Source: Acetispira formosa (nom. nud.) (lineage in GTDB: Bacteria > Desulfobacterota > Desulfarculia > Adiutricales > Adiutricaceae). From it: a stretch of DNA of 64,000 nt. The stretch spans positions 3,992,001 to 4,056,000 of the forward strand of contig CP026657.1 of assembly GCA_023525915.1 (NCBI GenBank), in the 5' to 3' direction. Every line of letters begins with the position of its first letter. The first letter of the stretch is position 1. The translations under genes and the position numbers were made by a program. The notes beneath the pieces were generated by a model. It ran no database searches, had not been told where the DNA came from, and saw only the letters and a program-made list of their open reading frames with translations. Below, one piece after another: positions 31,322 to 40,668 of this stretch.

Positions 31322-31543
31322 GCCGGAAGCCGGGGATTGTTTTTGTCCCGTCTCCGTTCCGGGGGTCTTTAGTCACGGAGCCGGGACAAAAACAATCCCC
31401 GGCTTCCGGCTCCCACTAAGCTATGCACACTTTCCAGCCCTTAAGAAAGCCGACCATGCAGCCGCCGGGGGAAATGTTTTTGCCCGGTTCCGTGACTAAA
31501 GACCCCCGGAACGGAACCGGGCAAAAACATTTCCCCCGGCGGC
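31322..31543. repeat. Pair of long perfect hairpins with mutually complementary loops
   Basis: Hairpin 1 (31322-31410) has a 29-bp perfect outer stem starting GCCGGAAGCCGGGGATTG. Hairpin 2 (31461-31543) has a 32-bp perfect stem starting GCCGCCGGGGGAAATG. The loop of the first (GGGGGTCTTTAGTCACGGA) is the reverse complement of the second loop. The two hairpins are inverted relative to each other, as in BIME-type elements. A relative lies at 39871-39952. Confidence 0.9.
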
Positions 31544-31585
31544 GGTCACCCGCGATTGCTAAATCGTATAGTGAATTGGCTTAAT

Positions 31586-31631
31586 AAAGAAACGGCCGCG
31601 ATTCCAAAAAGGAATCGCGGCCGTTTCTTTT
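31586..31631. terminator. Bidirectional terminator
   Basis: A perfect stem of about 20 bp (AAAGAAACGGCCGCGATTCC) with a 5-A loop and T-rich ends on both strands. It ends the minus-strand methyltransferase gene, which stops 20 bases away, and can stop rightward reading from the XRE cluster. Confidence 0.85.
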
Positions 31632-31651
31632 GTGCCTCTGCTGAGAAAACC

Positions 31652-33157
31652 TTATGAATAAAGGCCCATGCGCTTGAAGACGGGCAGGAGCTGCTCGTCC
31701 ATCTTTTTAACCTGGTCTTTCAGGAAGGTTTTCAGTTTGGCCGCTTCGGTTACGGGCTGGCCTTCGTGGCTTAACTGCCAATCGCGTTCCTTCATCATCT
31801 CAGTCACAAATTTAACCGGATCAACGCCTTTCATGACCGCCAGGCCATAGAGACGGTCAAGGAAGCCACAGCGGAGCCAGGAGCCGTTGACGGTCAACAA
31901 GGAATTGAACGCTTCGGGGCCCAGAAGGTCGTCGAGGGCCAGATTGTATTTTTTTACGGCTTCGACTTTGGCGGCTGGGGGGGCAGCTTGTGCCCAGCCC
32001 AGGGCCAGAAGGACCGTTATGGCTTGAGCGGCCTGGTTGAACTTCAGGCCGGAAGCTTTAGATGTCTCTTCCATAGTGGCCGGGCCTTTGGAGAGGAATT
32101 CCATGACCGGCTCGTAAACTTCGGGCTTCAGGGTAACCTGAACGCCTTTCAGGGTAACCTTTTCCGGCAGACTGCCGCGGAGGCCGGAGAGCACCACCTT
32201 GACCTTGTTCAGGGCTTTTTCAGCCTTGGTGCGGGGGAGGGGCTGGGGGCCTTTGACGAAAAGGTCATAGCGGAAAGTGCTGTTATAAAGCATATCCTTG
32301 ACCGTCTCGCGGAGGGCCAGACTGCCGCTGACCTGTTCGAGGCGTTTGAGGAACTCCTGGGGGGTGATGAGCGGCTCAAGATAATTGGCCAGTTCCAGTG
32401 AACCGACGTAGGAAGTCTTGGCCTCCGCCATTTCATCCATCATTTCACTGAAGTAGAAAGCCTTATGCTCGTTGTTGAGCAGTTCGCCCACCAGATAGTT
32501 GCGATCGGCTTGGAACCAGCTGTCCAGCCAGTTGGAGGCGTTGCCGACGGCCTTGAAATAAACCGCCCCGGCCTCCTTCAGTTCTTTGAGAAAATTCAGG
32601 CCCTGGGTCAGAGCGACAATGGGGTTTTTCTCGCCCGTGCTTTTGGCCCCTTCCAGAATGATGTGGCGCAGGGGGCCGACGGTGCTCCAGCCGGGCTGGG
32701 CGTTATAGCCAACATAGACCACGCCGCCGGGCTTGAGGAATTTGGTCATGAAGTCACGGATGTCTTTGCGGACTTCCGGCTTGATCCAGGAGAGTATGCC
32801 GTGAATTATGATGTAATCAAACTGCGGCAGTTCCTCACCCAGCATTTGATTGAAGGAACGTTCATGGATGTGAAGGTTTTTCAGCTCAGCGCCGTCACGC
32901 AGTTTGGTGAGCCAGGCGCTCTGGCTGGGGTTGAAATCAATGGAATGAAATTCCCCATTCGGATACTGAGCGGCCCAGGAGGATATGGAGAGCCCGAAAC
33001 CGGCTCCCAATTCCGCGTAAGTAAAGGGCTTGTTCAAATCCGGGACCGGCTGGCTGGAAAGGGTTAGGGCAAAATTAATGTTGGCGGGCGAAAATTCGTT
33101 GAAAGCGTTTTTCGTGTAATTTACGTCCGTCATATACCCTTGATTCCATTCGGGCAT
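31652..33157 (-). CDS. SAM-dependent methyltransferase with methyltransferase regulatory domain
   Basis: A 501-residue protein. Residues 40-170 are a class I methyltransferase fold: motif I 'YAELGAGFGLSISSWAAQYP', acidic loop 'FHSIDFNPSQ', motif IV region 'FDYIIIHGILSWI'. Residues 200-330 match the methyltransferase regulatory domain (PF10119) found after such enzymes, followed by a helical C-terminal region. Substrate is unknown; similar proteins accompany surface or cell-wall modification. Ribosome site AAGGAG lies upstream of the start at 33157. A bidirectional terminator follows. Confidence 0.85.
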   Translation of the reverse strand: MPEWNQGYMTDVNYTKNAFNEFSPANINFALTLSSQPVPDLNKPFTYAELGAGFGLSISSWAAQYPNGEFHSIDFNPSQSAWLTKLRDGAELKNLHIHERSFNQMLGEELPQFDYIIIHGILSWIKPEVRKDIRDFMTKFLKPGGVVYVGYNAQPGWSTVGPLRHIILEGAKSTGEKNPIVALTQGLNFLKELKEAGAVYFKAVGNASNWLDSWFQADRNYLVGELLNNEHKAFYFSEMMDEMAEAKTSYVGSLELANYLEPLITPQEFLKRLEQVSGSLALRETVKDMLYNSTFRYDLFVKGPQPLPRTKAEKALNKVKVVLSGLRGSLPEKVTLKGVQVTLKPEVYEPVMEFLSKGPATMEETSKASGLKFNQAAQAITVLLALGWAQAAPPAAKVEAVKKYNLALDDLLGPEAFNSLLTVNGSWLRCGFLDRLYGLAVMKGVDPVKFVTEMMKERDWQLSHEGQPVTEAAKLKTFLKDQVKKMDEQLLPVFKRMGLYS

Positions 33158-33291
33158 AACAAAACTCCTTAGTGGTGAACTCTGGGGCGTTTGGAAACAG
33201 TGAATTTTTCAGCGGCCGGAAGTTTCGCTCTGGCTTCCGGCCTTTGAATCATAGTGTTTCGTCCCTGTATAGTGGTGTATTTTAAAAGTGC

Positions 33292-33759
33292 TTAGATATT
33301 TACTTGTCTGAGAATACGCACAGGTGAGCCGGTGATCAATTCCGGCACCTGGCGTTCCTCATGTTCTTCCCAGTATTGACGGGCGGCGTTCCATAAAACC
33401 GTCATAACCGGCTGATTCTGATCGAGATTAACCTTGCGGATATATATCAGGTCGGCCGCGAACTGGTCCGCCTGAGGCATGGCCTCGACTTCGTGGATTA
33501 CTTTATGGGGTTCGAAGCGGCGGACGTGTTCAACTGCGTCGTCGAGTTTTTCGAAAAGGCTGTGCGAAGACAGGCGTGAGGGACGGTTTTCGAAGAAGGA
33601 CTGTCTCACGTTTTCATAAATCATTTCGCGCAGGGCCTGGGGCCAGCGGACGGTAAGTTCCGGCTGACGCAGGCAGAAAAGTTCCCGCCGCATATCGCCC
33701 GGAGCGACCATTGAGCCGGGCATGAGGGAATGTTGACCCAGAAAGTAATAAATCGGCAT
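33292..33759 (-). CDS. DUF2441-like protein
   Basis: A 155-residue protein from ATG 33759 (AGGAGATATT upstream). 'YFLGQHSLMPGSMVAPGDMR', 'REMIYENVRQSFFENRPSRL' and 'HKVIHEVE' follow the layout of DUF2441 proteins, whose role is unknown; they resemble ADP-ribosyltransferase-like toxin or immunity folds in some annotations, which I cannot confirm. The family call is from memory. It is 134 bases upstream of the methyltransferase gene and codirectional. Confidence 0.55.
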   Translation of the reverse strand: MPIYYFLGQHSLMPGSMVAPGDMRRELFCLRQPELTVRWPQALREMIYENVRQSFFENRPSRLSSHSLFEKLDDAVEHVRRFEPHKVIHEVEAMPQADQFAADLIYIRKVNLDQNQPVMTVLWNAARQYWEEHEERQVPELITGSPVRILRQVNI

Positions 33760-33896
33760 AATATCTCCTAAGGTAAGGCCAGTCTGCCGCCGTTGGACAG
33801 ATCCCGTTTGCAGGCGGCCGACATTTTGTTTTAGCAACAACGGACATATATACCATAATAATATATAGCCCACAAGGGTGTTTTTTCAGTGGGGGA

Positions 33897-34742
33897 GGGG
33901 AGAAAGGAGTGCGGCCTTTGGCCGCGCGATTTAAAGGACTTGGCCTTATCGGCCAACCAAAGGGTTCCACCCTCTGGACTCCGGCTGGGGGAGGGCCCAC
34001 GCGGGCCCTACCCCAGACCCCACCCGCGCCAAGGGGCAAGCCCCTTGGAACCCCAAGAGGTCAGGGTCAGCTTCAACTTTCTTTTTCCCGCATCGCCGCA
34101 ACTCGCTTCGGGTACGAAGCTCAGACAAGCGGCGACGCTTCATACACCTTCCGCTTTAACCGCTGTCGGCCGCTTCACATTGGGTTGTTACATTTTGCTA
34201 TAGGCAACTTCATTGAATGATTGCTGCTTTACGTATGTTCGGCTGATTACCTTTTCCCCTCCACTAGCTTTTCCAGCGCTGTAACGACGAGACTTTGTCG
34301 TCTTTTTTCTAATGAGCAACTCATTAAAAAGCGATAGGTGGCAGAGAGACGGACTAACAGCACTGGAAAGGGCCTTTAAGGGGAAGCTGATTTAAGCCGA
34401 ACATACGTGAACTATCACTCGGCCGATGAGGCTGCCTATCGCAAAGTGTAACATGCCAATGTAAAACCACCTATGGCACCAGAAGCCGACACAGTATGAA
34501 GCGTCGCCGCTTGTCTGAGCTGAGCTTGCGAAGCGAGTTGCGGCGATGCGGGAAGAAGAAAGTTGAATCTGACCCTGACCTCTTGGGGGTCCAGGGGGCT
34601 CCGCCCCCCTGGCGCGGGTGGGGTCTGGGGTAGGGCCCGCGTGGGCCCTCCCCCAGCCGGAGTCCAGAGGGTGGAACCCTTTGGTTGGCCGATAAGGCCA
34701 AGTCCTTTAATCGCGCGGCCGCAGGCCGCATTCCATCTCCCT
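33897..34742. repeat. Large imperfect palindromic element, about 850 bp
   Basis: Arms of about 250 bp (33897-34145 and 34494-34742) are inverted copies of each other: for example TAAAGGACTTGGCCTTATCG on the left has its complement on the right. Nested inverted pairs occur inside the 350-base centre (ACGTATGTTCGGCT 34231-34244 and AGCCGAACATACGT 34395-34408). GC-rich small hairpins such as AGGGCCCACGCGGGCCCT occur in each arm. The 1.1-kb interval has no convincing gene; the short frames inside are read from the repeat. Confidence 0.85.
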
Positions 34743-34872
34743 CTTCACCAGCGGCAGCCCCACCAAAACTTGACTCGTGGGGGGGAGTGGTTATTTTTTT
34801 TGAGTCGCGGGGCTTTGCCAGACAAAGTCCCCTTTGTGAGAACCTCAAAAATTCACCAGGGAGAGTCTGTCT

Positions 34873-35478
34873 GTGATTAAGAATATTTTAACCATTTTAT
34901 GTTTTTCCGTCCTGGCGACCGGCTGCGCCTCAGCCGGTACCCGCAATCTCGCCAGGCACTCAGACGCGGTCAATGATTTGAAACGGCTGGTCAACAACAG
35001 AGCCATTGAACTATATGAAAACACACGCCCTCTCAACAGAAGCAACAATCTTCTGGCTGAAGTTTTGAGCCAGAAACCAGCTCAGGGCGACATCTCTTCC
35101 GGCTATGGAATGCGAAAGATTTCCTTGAATAAAACCGCCAGAATGCACAAAGGCGTGGATATAAGAGCCCAGCGCGGTTCACCAGTGACAGCGGCCGGAG
35201 ACGGACATGTCTCCTTCGTAGGCACCAGAGGCGCTTACGGAAAAGTGGTGGAAATCGAACACGGCGGCGGCCTGACCACTCTTTACGCCCATCTGGATAA
35301 ATACATGGTCAAAAACGGACAGAGCGTTGATGAAGGCCAGCAAATCGGCACAGTCGGCCGTACAGGCCGCACCACCGGCCCCCACCTCCACTTTGAAGTG
35401 CTGGTTAACAATAAAAATGTGGACCCCCAAAAGGTGCTGGCCTGGGGCAATGGATATTTTCGACAGGCCGAAGCCTGA
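34873..35478 (+). CDS. M23-family peptidoglycan endopeptidase lipoprotein
   Basis: A 201-residue protein starting at GTG. The lipoprotein signal is TILCFSVLATGC, with Cys as the lipidated residue. Residues 75-190 are the M23/LytM peptidase: 'SGYGMRKISLNKTARMHKGV', with zinc ligands His in HKGVD and Asp, and 'RTTGPHLHFEV' with the third ligand and catalytic His. It would trim peptidoglycan cross-links or act as a LytM-type activator in the envelope. Convergent with the histidine kinase gene (7-base gap). Confidence 0.9.
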   Translation: MIKNILTILCFSVLATGCASAGTRNLARHSDAVNDLKRLVNNRAIELYENTRPLNRSNNLLAEVLSQKPAQGDISSGYGMRKISLNKTARMHKGVDIRAQRGSPVTAAGDGHVSFVGTRGAYGKVVEIEHGGGLTTLYAHLDKYMVKNGQSVDEGQQIGTVGRTGRTTGPHLHFEVLVNNKNVDPQKVLAWGNGYFRQAEA

Positions 35479-35485
35479 CAAACAC

Positions 35486-38400
35486 TTACTCAATAACCAG
35501 CATGCACTTGATTCGCTGACCGGCCTCCACTAGATCACACATCAGAATGTTGTCCGATAGCTTTTCCAGTTCAGCCTCTATTTCATCAAGCCAGTCATAA
35601 TCCTTCAATTCTTCCAACAACCGGTGGGCTTCATTCATGTCCACTTCGTCAATAGCTTTGCCCACAGCTCGCAGACGGCCGCGCAGCATGGCCGGGTCGC
35701 CCAGGGCGGCCTTGCCATGCGGCCGTACTTCAATCAGGGCGGCCCGGATACGGCCAATCTGCCATTCAAGATCGTTGAGGAACTCGTTAATTTCACTATT
35801 GATGACTTTTCTGTCCGAAGCCGCTCCAGCCTTTTCCAGCCGCGCCGCTCTTTGCGAGAGCTCCGGCGCGCCAATGGAGGCAGAGGAGCTTTTTAAAGCG
35901 TGAATGTATATCGTAAAACGGGCCAGATCATTTTCCGCCAGACAGGCGGAAACAGCGTCAGATATCTTCATGCCCTCCGTGCAGTAGGACGACAGCACAT
36001 CACAATACTTTTTCAGTGAACCGCCTGTCTGGCTCATGCCAAGCCTGGTATCCAGCCCTTCAATCTCAATTGTTTCACCGGATTCCCCGTCCGCGCTCTC
36101 ATCCAAAGGCTCAGGGCTTTTCAGCTTATCCGGCGGCAGCCAGCGCTCCAGCTCCCGATGGAGCTTGCCCACGTCAATGGGTTTGGACAGATATCCGTTC
36201 ATTCCATTATTCAGGAACATCTCCCGCATGCCGGAAACAGCGTTGGCCGTGAGCGCAATAACCGGCAGCCTGGTAAAATAATCGTCCGTCTCACCAAGCT
36301 GACGTATGCACTGGGTAGTTTCTATGCCGTCCATTTCCGGCATCATGTGATCCATCAGCACCAAGTCATAGTTTTTATTTTCCAAGAGCTTCAGGGCCTC
36401 CGGCCCGGACAGGCAGGTATCGATGATCATGTTGTATGGCTTCATCAATCCCACGGCCACTTTCAGATTGGTGGCGTTATCGTCAACAATAAGAATTCGG
36501 GCCTCCGGCGCGGAGAAGGTGAACAGGGACGTATGCCCGGCCTTGTTTTCATGAATCCCGTTCAGAAGGTTGGCCAGCCCCATGGTGGAGAGAGGCAGGG
36601 CCAGCGACTGGACGCCTCCGGCCGGACGCTGGCTCTCTATATCGGCAATGACCACCAGGGCAGCCCGCTGGCCCGATTTCTCAAAGGCTTTAACCGCCTC
36701 CTCATAGACATAATCCATCACCAGCACATGGGTGTGCCCGCCGGACAAAAGATGGGCGGTGAAATCGGAAATGGTGCGGGCAATGTCACAACGCACCCCC
36801 AGCGTGCCGCAGGTTCCGGCCACTGAAGCCATGGATCTTTCACACAGGCCGAACATCAGAACAGCCTTTTCCTCCGGGTCGTTGACCTCCGCAATGCATC
36901 TTTTAGACTGGACACTCTGCGGCAGGCTTATGCTGAAAGTGCTGCCCCGGCCATATTCGCTTTCCACCGTGATGTCGCCGCCCATGGTTTTGACAAAGGT
37001 TCTGGTGATGGTCAGACCCAGGCCGGTACCCACCACTCCCCAATTTTTGTGCGCGTCCAGCTGCACGAAGTCCAGAAAAAGTTTATCGAAATCTTCCGGC
37101 TTTATACCGCAGCCGGAATCTTCCACGGCAAAGGACAGCTCAACCGTATTGGAATACGGATCAGGGCGCCCGGTGACGTTGAAGGCCACAAAACCTTCCT
37201 TGGTGTACTTGACCGCGTTGTCCAGGATGTTGATTAGAGCCTGCCGGATACGGATGGAATCTCCATAAAGTTCATCCGGGAGGGACCCGTCAATATTGAC
37301 GGTGAAGATAAGCCCCTTCTTGGCCACGCGCAGGCGTATTATGCTGATCACGTCATTGAGGAGCGAGGAGAGCATATAGCTGACCGGCACGATTTCAATT
37401 TTGCCTGATTCGATTTTGCTGAAATCCAGAATATCGTTGATAATGGCCAGAAGGGATATGCCCGCATGCTTGATGTCGGAGATGTGGCTGCGCACTTCCT
37501 GCGAGATATCTTCCCGCAAAGCCAGTTCGGCCATGCCGATGATGGAGTTCATGGGCGTTCTGATTTCGTGGCTGGTGCGGGCCAGAAAGCTGGATTTGGA
37601 TTGATTGGCCTCTGAGGCTCTCCGGGCGGCGATAATCTGTTTTTGAAGATCGTTGGTGGCCTTGTTGCGGGTGATGGCTGAAACGATGATATTTCCGCCG
37701 GAAAGCAGAAGCCGCTCTTCAGTTTCAGAAAAGAAACGTTCCTCACGGCAGTCGTCAAAACCGATGTAGCCCCAGGGTTCGCCTTTAAGCATGATTGGCA
37801 GCACCAGTATCGATTTTATATCCTGCGGCTCCAGCACCACGCGCTCAGTTTCCGGCAGCCGGCTCACCGGGCTGTTGAGCGCCTGGCCGCTCATAACCTG
37901 GTCACGCCAGTAGGGCACGTCATCATAAAGCAGGGCTTCAGCGAATTCCTTGCCCTGCTGTGGTTCCGCTCCCTCAGACCATTCATAGATCTGGCGTGAA
38001 TATAATTTGCCGCCATCCTCAAAGTTTTCCCAGATGTAGGAGCGATCCACGTTGACGGCCCGGCCGATGGTCTCCAGCGAGCGCCAGATAGCCAGATCGA
38101 AATCTTCAGGGCTGGCCGTCATCAGAACTGAGGCCACCTGATTGAGCGACTGGAGGAGTTGATCTTTGCGGATAAGTTCATTCTGGGCCCGGCGGAGGGT
38201 AGTGGTGTCGGCGATGCAGCTGGAAATGACGAACGAACCTTCGGCCGGCAATAGTTTGAAGTGTATATCCACTTCCTTGGGGCAGCCGTCAACGGTTATC
38301 TCGGTTTCATAATCGAGGCGGCCCTTTTGAGCGGCCAGACGCAACAGGGCTTCAAAAAGCCGAACCGAGCAGTCGGCCGTTTGGCTGGCCGCCACCACTT

Positions 38401-38599
38401 CGGCCGCCCGTTTAAAGAAGCCCTTCAGCATGGCTTCACGGGAATCAAAACCAAATAATTTTATGGCATTACAAGAGCAGTCAATGATGTGCAGCCGATC
38501 ATCAAACAAAAGATGGGCATGGGGGCTGCCCTCAAGCATGGCCAAGGACCTGCTCAGGTCATAGTTATATGTTTCCTCGATATTATTATCACCGCGCAT
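35486..38599 (-). CDS. Hybrid sensor histidine kinase with PAS, GAF, receiver and HPt domains
   Basis: A 1,037-residue soluble kinase. The order is PAS (about 18-135), GAF (about 150-310), HisKA with phospho-accepting His344 in 'ARTSHEIRTPMNSIIGMAEL', HATPase ('ALINILDNAVKYTKEG', 'VEDSGCGI', 'VVGTGLGLTI'), a degenerate receiver-like segment, a full receiver ('ILIVDDNATNLKVAVGLMKP', phospho-Asp in 'LVLMDHMMPEMDG'), and HPt ('HALKSSSASIGAPELSQRAA'). No membrane segment is seen, so it senses a cytoplasmic signal through PAS or GAF. No dedicated response regulator is next to it. Confidence 0.93.
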   Translation of the reverse strand: MRGDNNIEETYNYDLSRSLAMLEGSPHAHLLFDDRLHIIDCSCNAIKLFGFDSREAMLKGFFKRAAEVVAASQTADCSVRLFEALLRLAAQKGRLDYETEITVDGCPKEVDIHFKLLPAEGSFVISSCIADTTTLRRAQNELIRKDQLLQSLNQVASVLMTASPEDFDLAIWRSLETIGRAVNVDRSYIWENFEDGGKLYSRQIYEWSEGAEPQQGKEFAEALLYDDVPYWRDQVMSGQALNSPVSRLPETERVVLEPQDIKSILVLPIMLKGEPWGYIGFDDCREERFFSETEERLLLSGGNIIVSAITRNKATNDLQKQIIAARRASEANQSKSSFLARTSHEIRTPMNSIIGMAELALREDISQEVRSHISDIKHAGISLLAIINDILDFSKIESGKIEIVPVSYMLSSLLNDVISIIRLRVAKKGLIFTVNIDGSLPDELYGDSIRIRQALINILDNAVKYTKEGFVAFNVTGRPDPYSNTVELSFAVEDSGCGIKPEDFDKLFLDFVQLDAHKNWGVVGTGLGLTITRTFVKTMGGDITVESEYGRGSTFSISLPQSVQSKRCIAEVNDPEEKAVLMFGLCERSMASVAGTCGTLGVRCDIARTISDFTAHLLSGGHTHVLVMDYVYEEAVKAFEKSGQRAALVVIADIESQRPAGGVQSLALPLSTMGLANLLNGIHENKAGHTSLFTFSAPEARILIVDDNATNLKVAVGLMKPYNMIIDTCLSGPEALKLLENKNYDLVLMDHMMPEMDGIETTQCIRQLGETDDYFTRLPVIALTANAVSGMREMFLNNGMNGYLSKPIDVGKLHRELERWLPPDKLKSPEPLDESADGESGETIEIEGLDTRLGMSQTGGSLKKYCDVLSSYCTEGMKISDAVSACLAENDLARFTIYIHALKSSSASIGAPELSQRAARLEKAGAASDRKVINSEINEFLNDLEWQIGRIRAALIEVRPHGKAALGDPAMLRGRLRAVGKAIDEVDMNEAHRLLEELKDYDWLDEIEAELEKLSDNILMCDLVEAGQRIKCMLVIE

Positions 38600-39054
38600 T
38601 CAATCCTCTGCCGATAAGTCATAATTGTGCTTTCAGTTTTTATTTCGTTTACTGCGCACCGATACGCACTATCTGCCGCCCGGGAGCGGCCGATGGATGT
38701 GCGCCGGTTAAAAATTAAAAAATATTAAGGATCTTATGAGGTTTCCAACTGTGTCGCGCCTGGAAATTCATTGAGATGTTCGATTATACCATATTAAAAC
38801 TATTCCGGTAAGATTTTCCTGCGGAGCCGGTTGAGGGCCGTGACCTGATAAAGATGGTTAAACAACGTAAAAAATAATCATTTACCTCCGGCCCAAATTA
38901 TTATATAACATAAGATATTTATAAAGAAATTCTTCGTTATATTTATTTAGATTCAAATAGATGAAATAATAGTGACTTTTTTTAATGGTTAACAAAACGA
39001 TGGTAATCATGTGTCCGGGTTTTGACTAAATATGGGAAAAGGTGGCAGTGAGCG
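38600..39054. other. Divergent intergenic region
   Basis: 455 bases between the kinase (minus) and the TetR gene (plus). AT-rich from 38860 to 39000. I see no RNA gene, clear operator palindrome or confident promoter boxes; it must contain both promoters. Confidence 0.5.
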
Positions 39055-39732
39055 ATGACCCCTGAACAAAAGAAATATCTTCATTATGAAATACTGGGCA
39101 ACAGCTATCCTTTGCCGCTGATTATGCCCAGCAGTAAAACAAAGGAATATATCCTCATAGAAGCGACCATCCTGTTCGCCCAAAAGGGCTATGCGGCCGT
39201 GTCCATGCGGGAACTGGCGGATGTCATCGGCATTAAGCCGGCTTCTCTCTATAACCATTTCGGCAGCAAAGAAGCCTTGTGGGAAGCAGTGGTGGAACAT
39301 GCCAAGGGATTGTATTACCTGTATTTCCGCAAGCTTGACGAGACTCTCTCCCAAGCGGACACTTTCCGGGCCGTGCTGAACATCATTTTCATGGAACCTG
39401 AAAAAATGTCGAACATCTTCACCTGTTACGCCTTTGGGCTCATTCAGGCCGAGCAGTTCAGGGATGAGCGCTGCGCCGAGATTTTTAACGGCACTTTTCT
39501 GGATTACAGTATAAATTTCATCAAACGATGGTTTGATCGTTCGGTGGAGCAGAAACGGGTGGAGCCTTTCGATACCTACAATACCGCCCTGATTATAATG
39601 CACGGGGTTTTGAACGGGCTGGCCCTTAAGGTTCAAGAGACCATGGGACGCAGGGTACCCCACGGGGCCGGTGAAATGATGACCGGCCTGAAGCACTTCA
39701 TTTTAAGCACGGTTACTGTGCCGGATAAATGA
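39055..39732 (+). CDS. TetR/AcrR-family transcriptional regulator
   Basis: A 225-residue regulator. The helix-turn-helix lies at residues 25-75: 'KEYILIEATILFAQKGYAAV', 'SMRELADVIGIKPASLYNHF', 'GSKEALWEAVVEHA'. The rest is the helical ligand and dimer domain. It lies upstream of the 3' end of the EUT operon and reads towards it, so a role in that operon is not obvious. Ligand unknown. An N-terminal extension of about 24 residues precedes the HTH. Confidence 0.88.
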   Translation: MTPEQKKYLHYEILGNSYPLPLIMPSSKTKEYILIEATILFAQKGYAAVSMRELADVIGIKPASLYNHFGSKEALWEAVVEHAKGLYYLYFRKLDETLSQADTFRAVLNIIFMEPEKMSNIFTCYAFGLIQAEQFRDERCAEIFNGTFLDYSINFIKRWFDRSVEQKRVEPFDTYNTALIIMHGVLNGLALKVQETMGRRVPHGAGEMMTGLKHFILSTVTVPDK

Positions 39733-39870
39733 TTCTATTATCCTGACTTTGAAACTCGTTGATCCCCTGGAAGCCGGGGATTGCCGCCCCCGTTATATGC
39801 GGCGGAGTTGGCTTGGAATTGCCGTCCGGCCACCACTCGGCCATAATTATCAGTCAGGACCGACCAAGCA

Positions 39871-39952
39871 GCCGACGGAAGAAATGTTTTTGCCCGGTTC
39901 CGTGACTAAGACCCGCTGAACGTAACCGGGCAAAAACATTTCTTCCGTCGGC
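39871..39952. repeat. Long hairpin related to the 31461-31543 element
   Basis: A 29-bp perfect stem starting GCCGACGGAAGAAATG, containing GTTTTTGCCCGG as in the 31-kb copy, with loop CCGTGACTAAGACCCGC. A decayed partner of the first hairpin (GGAAGCCGGGGATTG at about 39770) lies upstream. The stem has changed with compensating bases on both sides compared with the first copy. Confidence 0.85.
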
Positions 39953-39995
39953 GGTCATCCGCTACTCGCGCGGTGTGACGATAAACACGCCACTG

Positions 39996-40044
39996 AAATA
40001 AATGGGGCCGCTACTCAAAACTGAATGGCGGCCCCGTTTATTTT
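39996..40044 (-). terminator. Terminator of the EUT operon
   Basis: A stem with arms AAATAAATGGGGCCGC and GCGGCCCCGTTTATTT and T-rich flanks on both strands. It lies 43 bases beyond the pduT stop on the minus strand and ends the operon; it could also stop the TetR transcript. Confidence 0.8.
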
Positions 40045-40086
40045 AATGCGGCAGTTTAAATAATCCATGTAATGCGTCGGCAAAAA

Positions 40087-40635
40087 TCAGGCAATGGCGT
40101 GCTTGATAGCCTTGTGCGGACGCGCTATCACCGTGGAACTGACTATGCCGCCGTCCGCTCCCAGCCGTTCCAGCACGGCCTTATTGGCCGCCTCCACCGC
40201 TCCAAGCTCCCCGGTATAGAAAACCTCGCCCTTGCCGCCCAGGCCGCGCGCCAGCCTGATTTCAATCAACTGGACGCGTGAGGCCTTGGCCACTATGTCG
40301 CCCGCCTTGATGGCCCCTATGGCCGCGATAGTCTCTATGGCCCCCAATGATTCCATGTTATCCACCATGGTAGCGCCGCTCAGGGCGGGCATGACGGCTT
40401 CAGAGATGTTGGGTATGACGTGGGAATCAACCACAAAGATGTCGCCCACCGTCACGCCGCGCTTAATTGAGGTGGCCACGCTGTCCACTTCGCCGCTGAT
40501 GATGGATATATATTTGCCGGGGCAGATGGGAGTGGCCAGGATCAACTCCACTTCCGCCGCCTTCATCATTTCGTCAGTGGCCTCCACAGCCACGGGTATG
40601 GTTTTAAATTCCAACAGTCCCAGTGCTTTGCTCAT
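40087..40635 (-). CDS. pduT: BMC-T shell protein with pore cysteine, PduT-like
   Basis: A 182-residue tandem-BMC-domain protein forming trimeric shell tiles. First domain: 'LGLLEFKTIPVAVEATDEMM'; second: 'SLGAIETIAAIGAIKAGDIV'. Cys38 in 'LATPICPGKYI' is at the position that binds the central [4Fe-4S] cluster in PduT. It would pass electrons across the shell, probably with PduS encoded 33 bases upstream. Last gene of the operon. PduT in an EUT-type locus is a mix of PDU and EUT parts. Confidence 0.9.
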   Translation of the reverse strand: MSKALGLLEFKTIPVAVEATDEMMKAAEVELILATPICPGKYISIISGEVDSVATSIKRGVTVGDIFVVDSHVIPNISEAVMPALSGATMVDNMESLGAIETIAAIGAIKAGDIVAKASRVQLIEIRLARGLGGKGEVFYTGELGAVEAANKAVLERLGADGGIVSSTVIARPHKAIKHAIA

Positions 40636-40668
40636 ATCTGTCTCCCAATTTATATTCTGTGAAAAGCC

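Noticed and set aside
33889..34220. Overlapping plus-strand frames of about 100 codons
   Set aside because: They are readings of the long palindrome arm; the mirrored arm gives the same frames in reverse, so they are repeat-derived.
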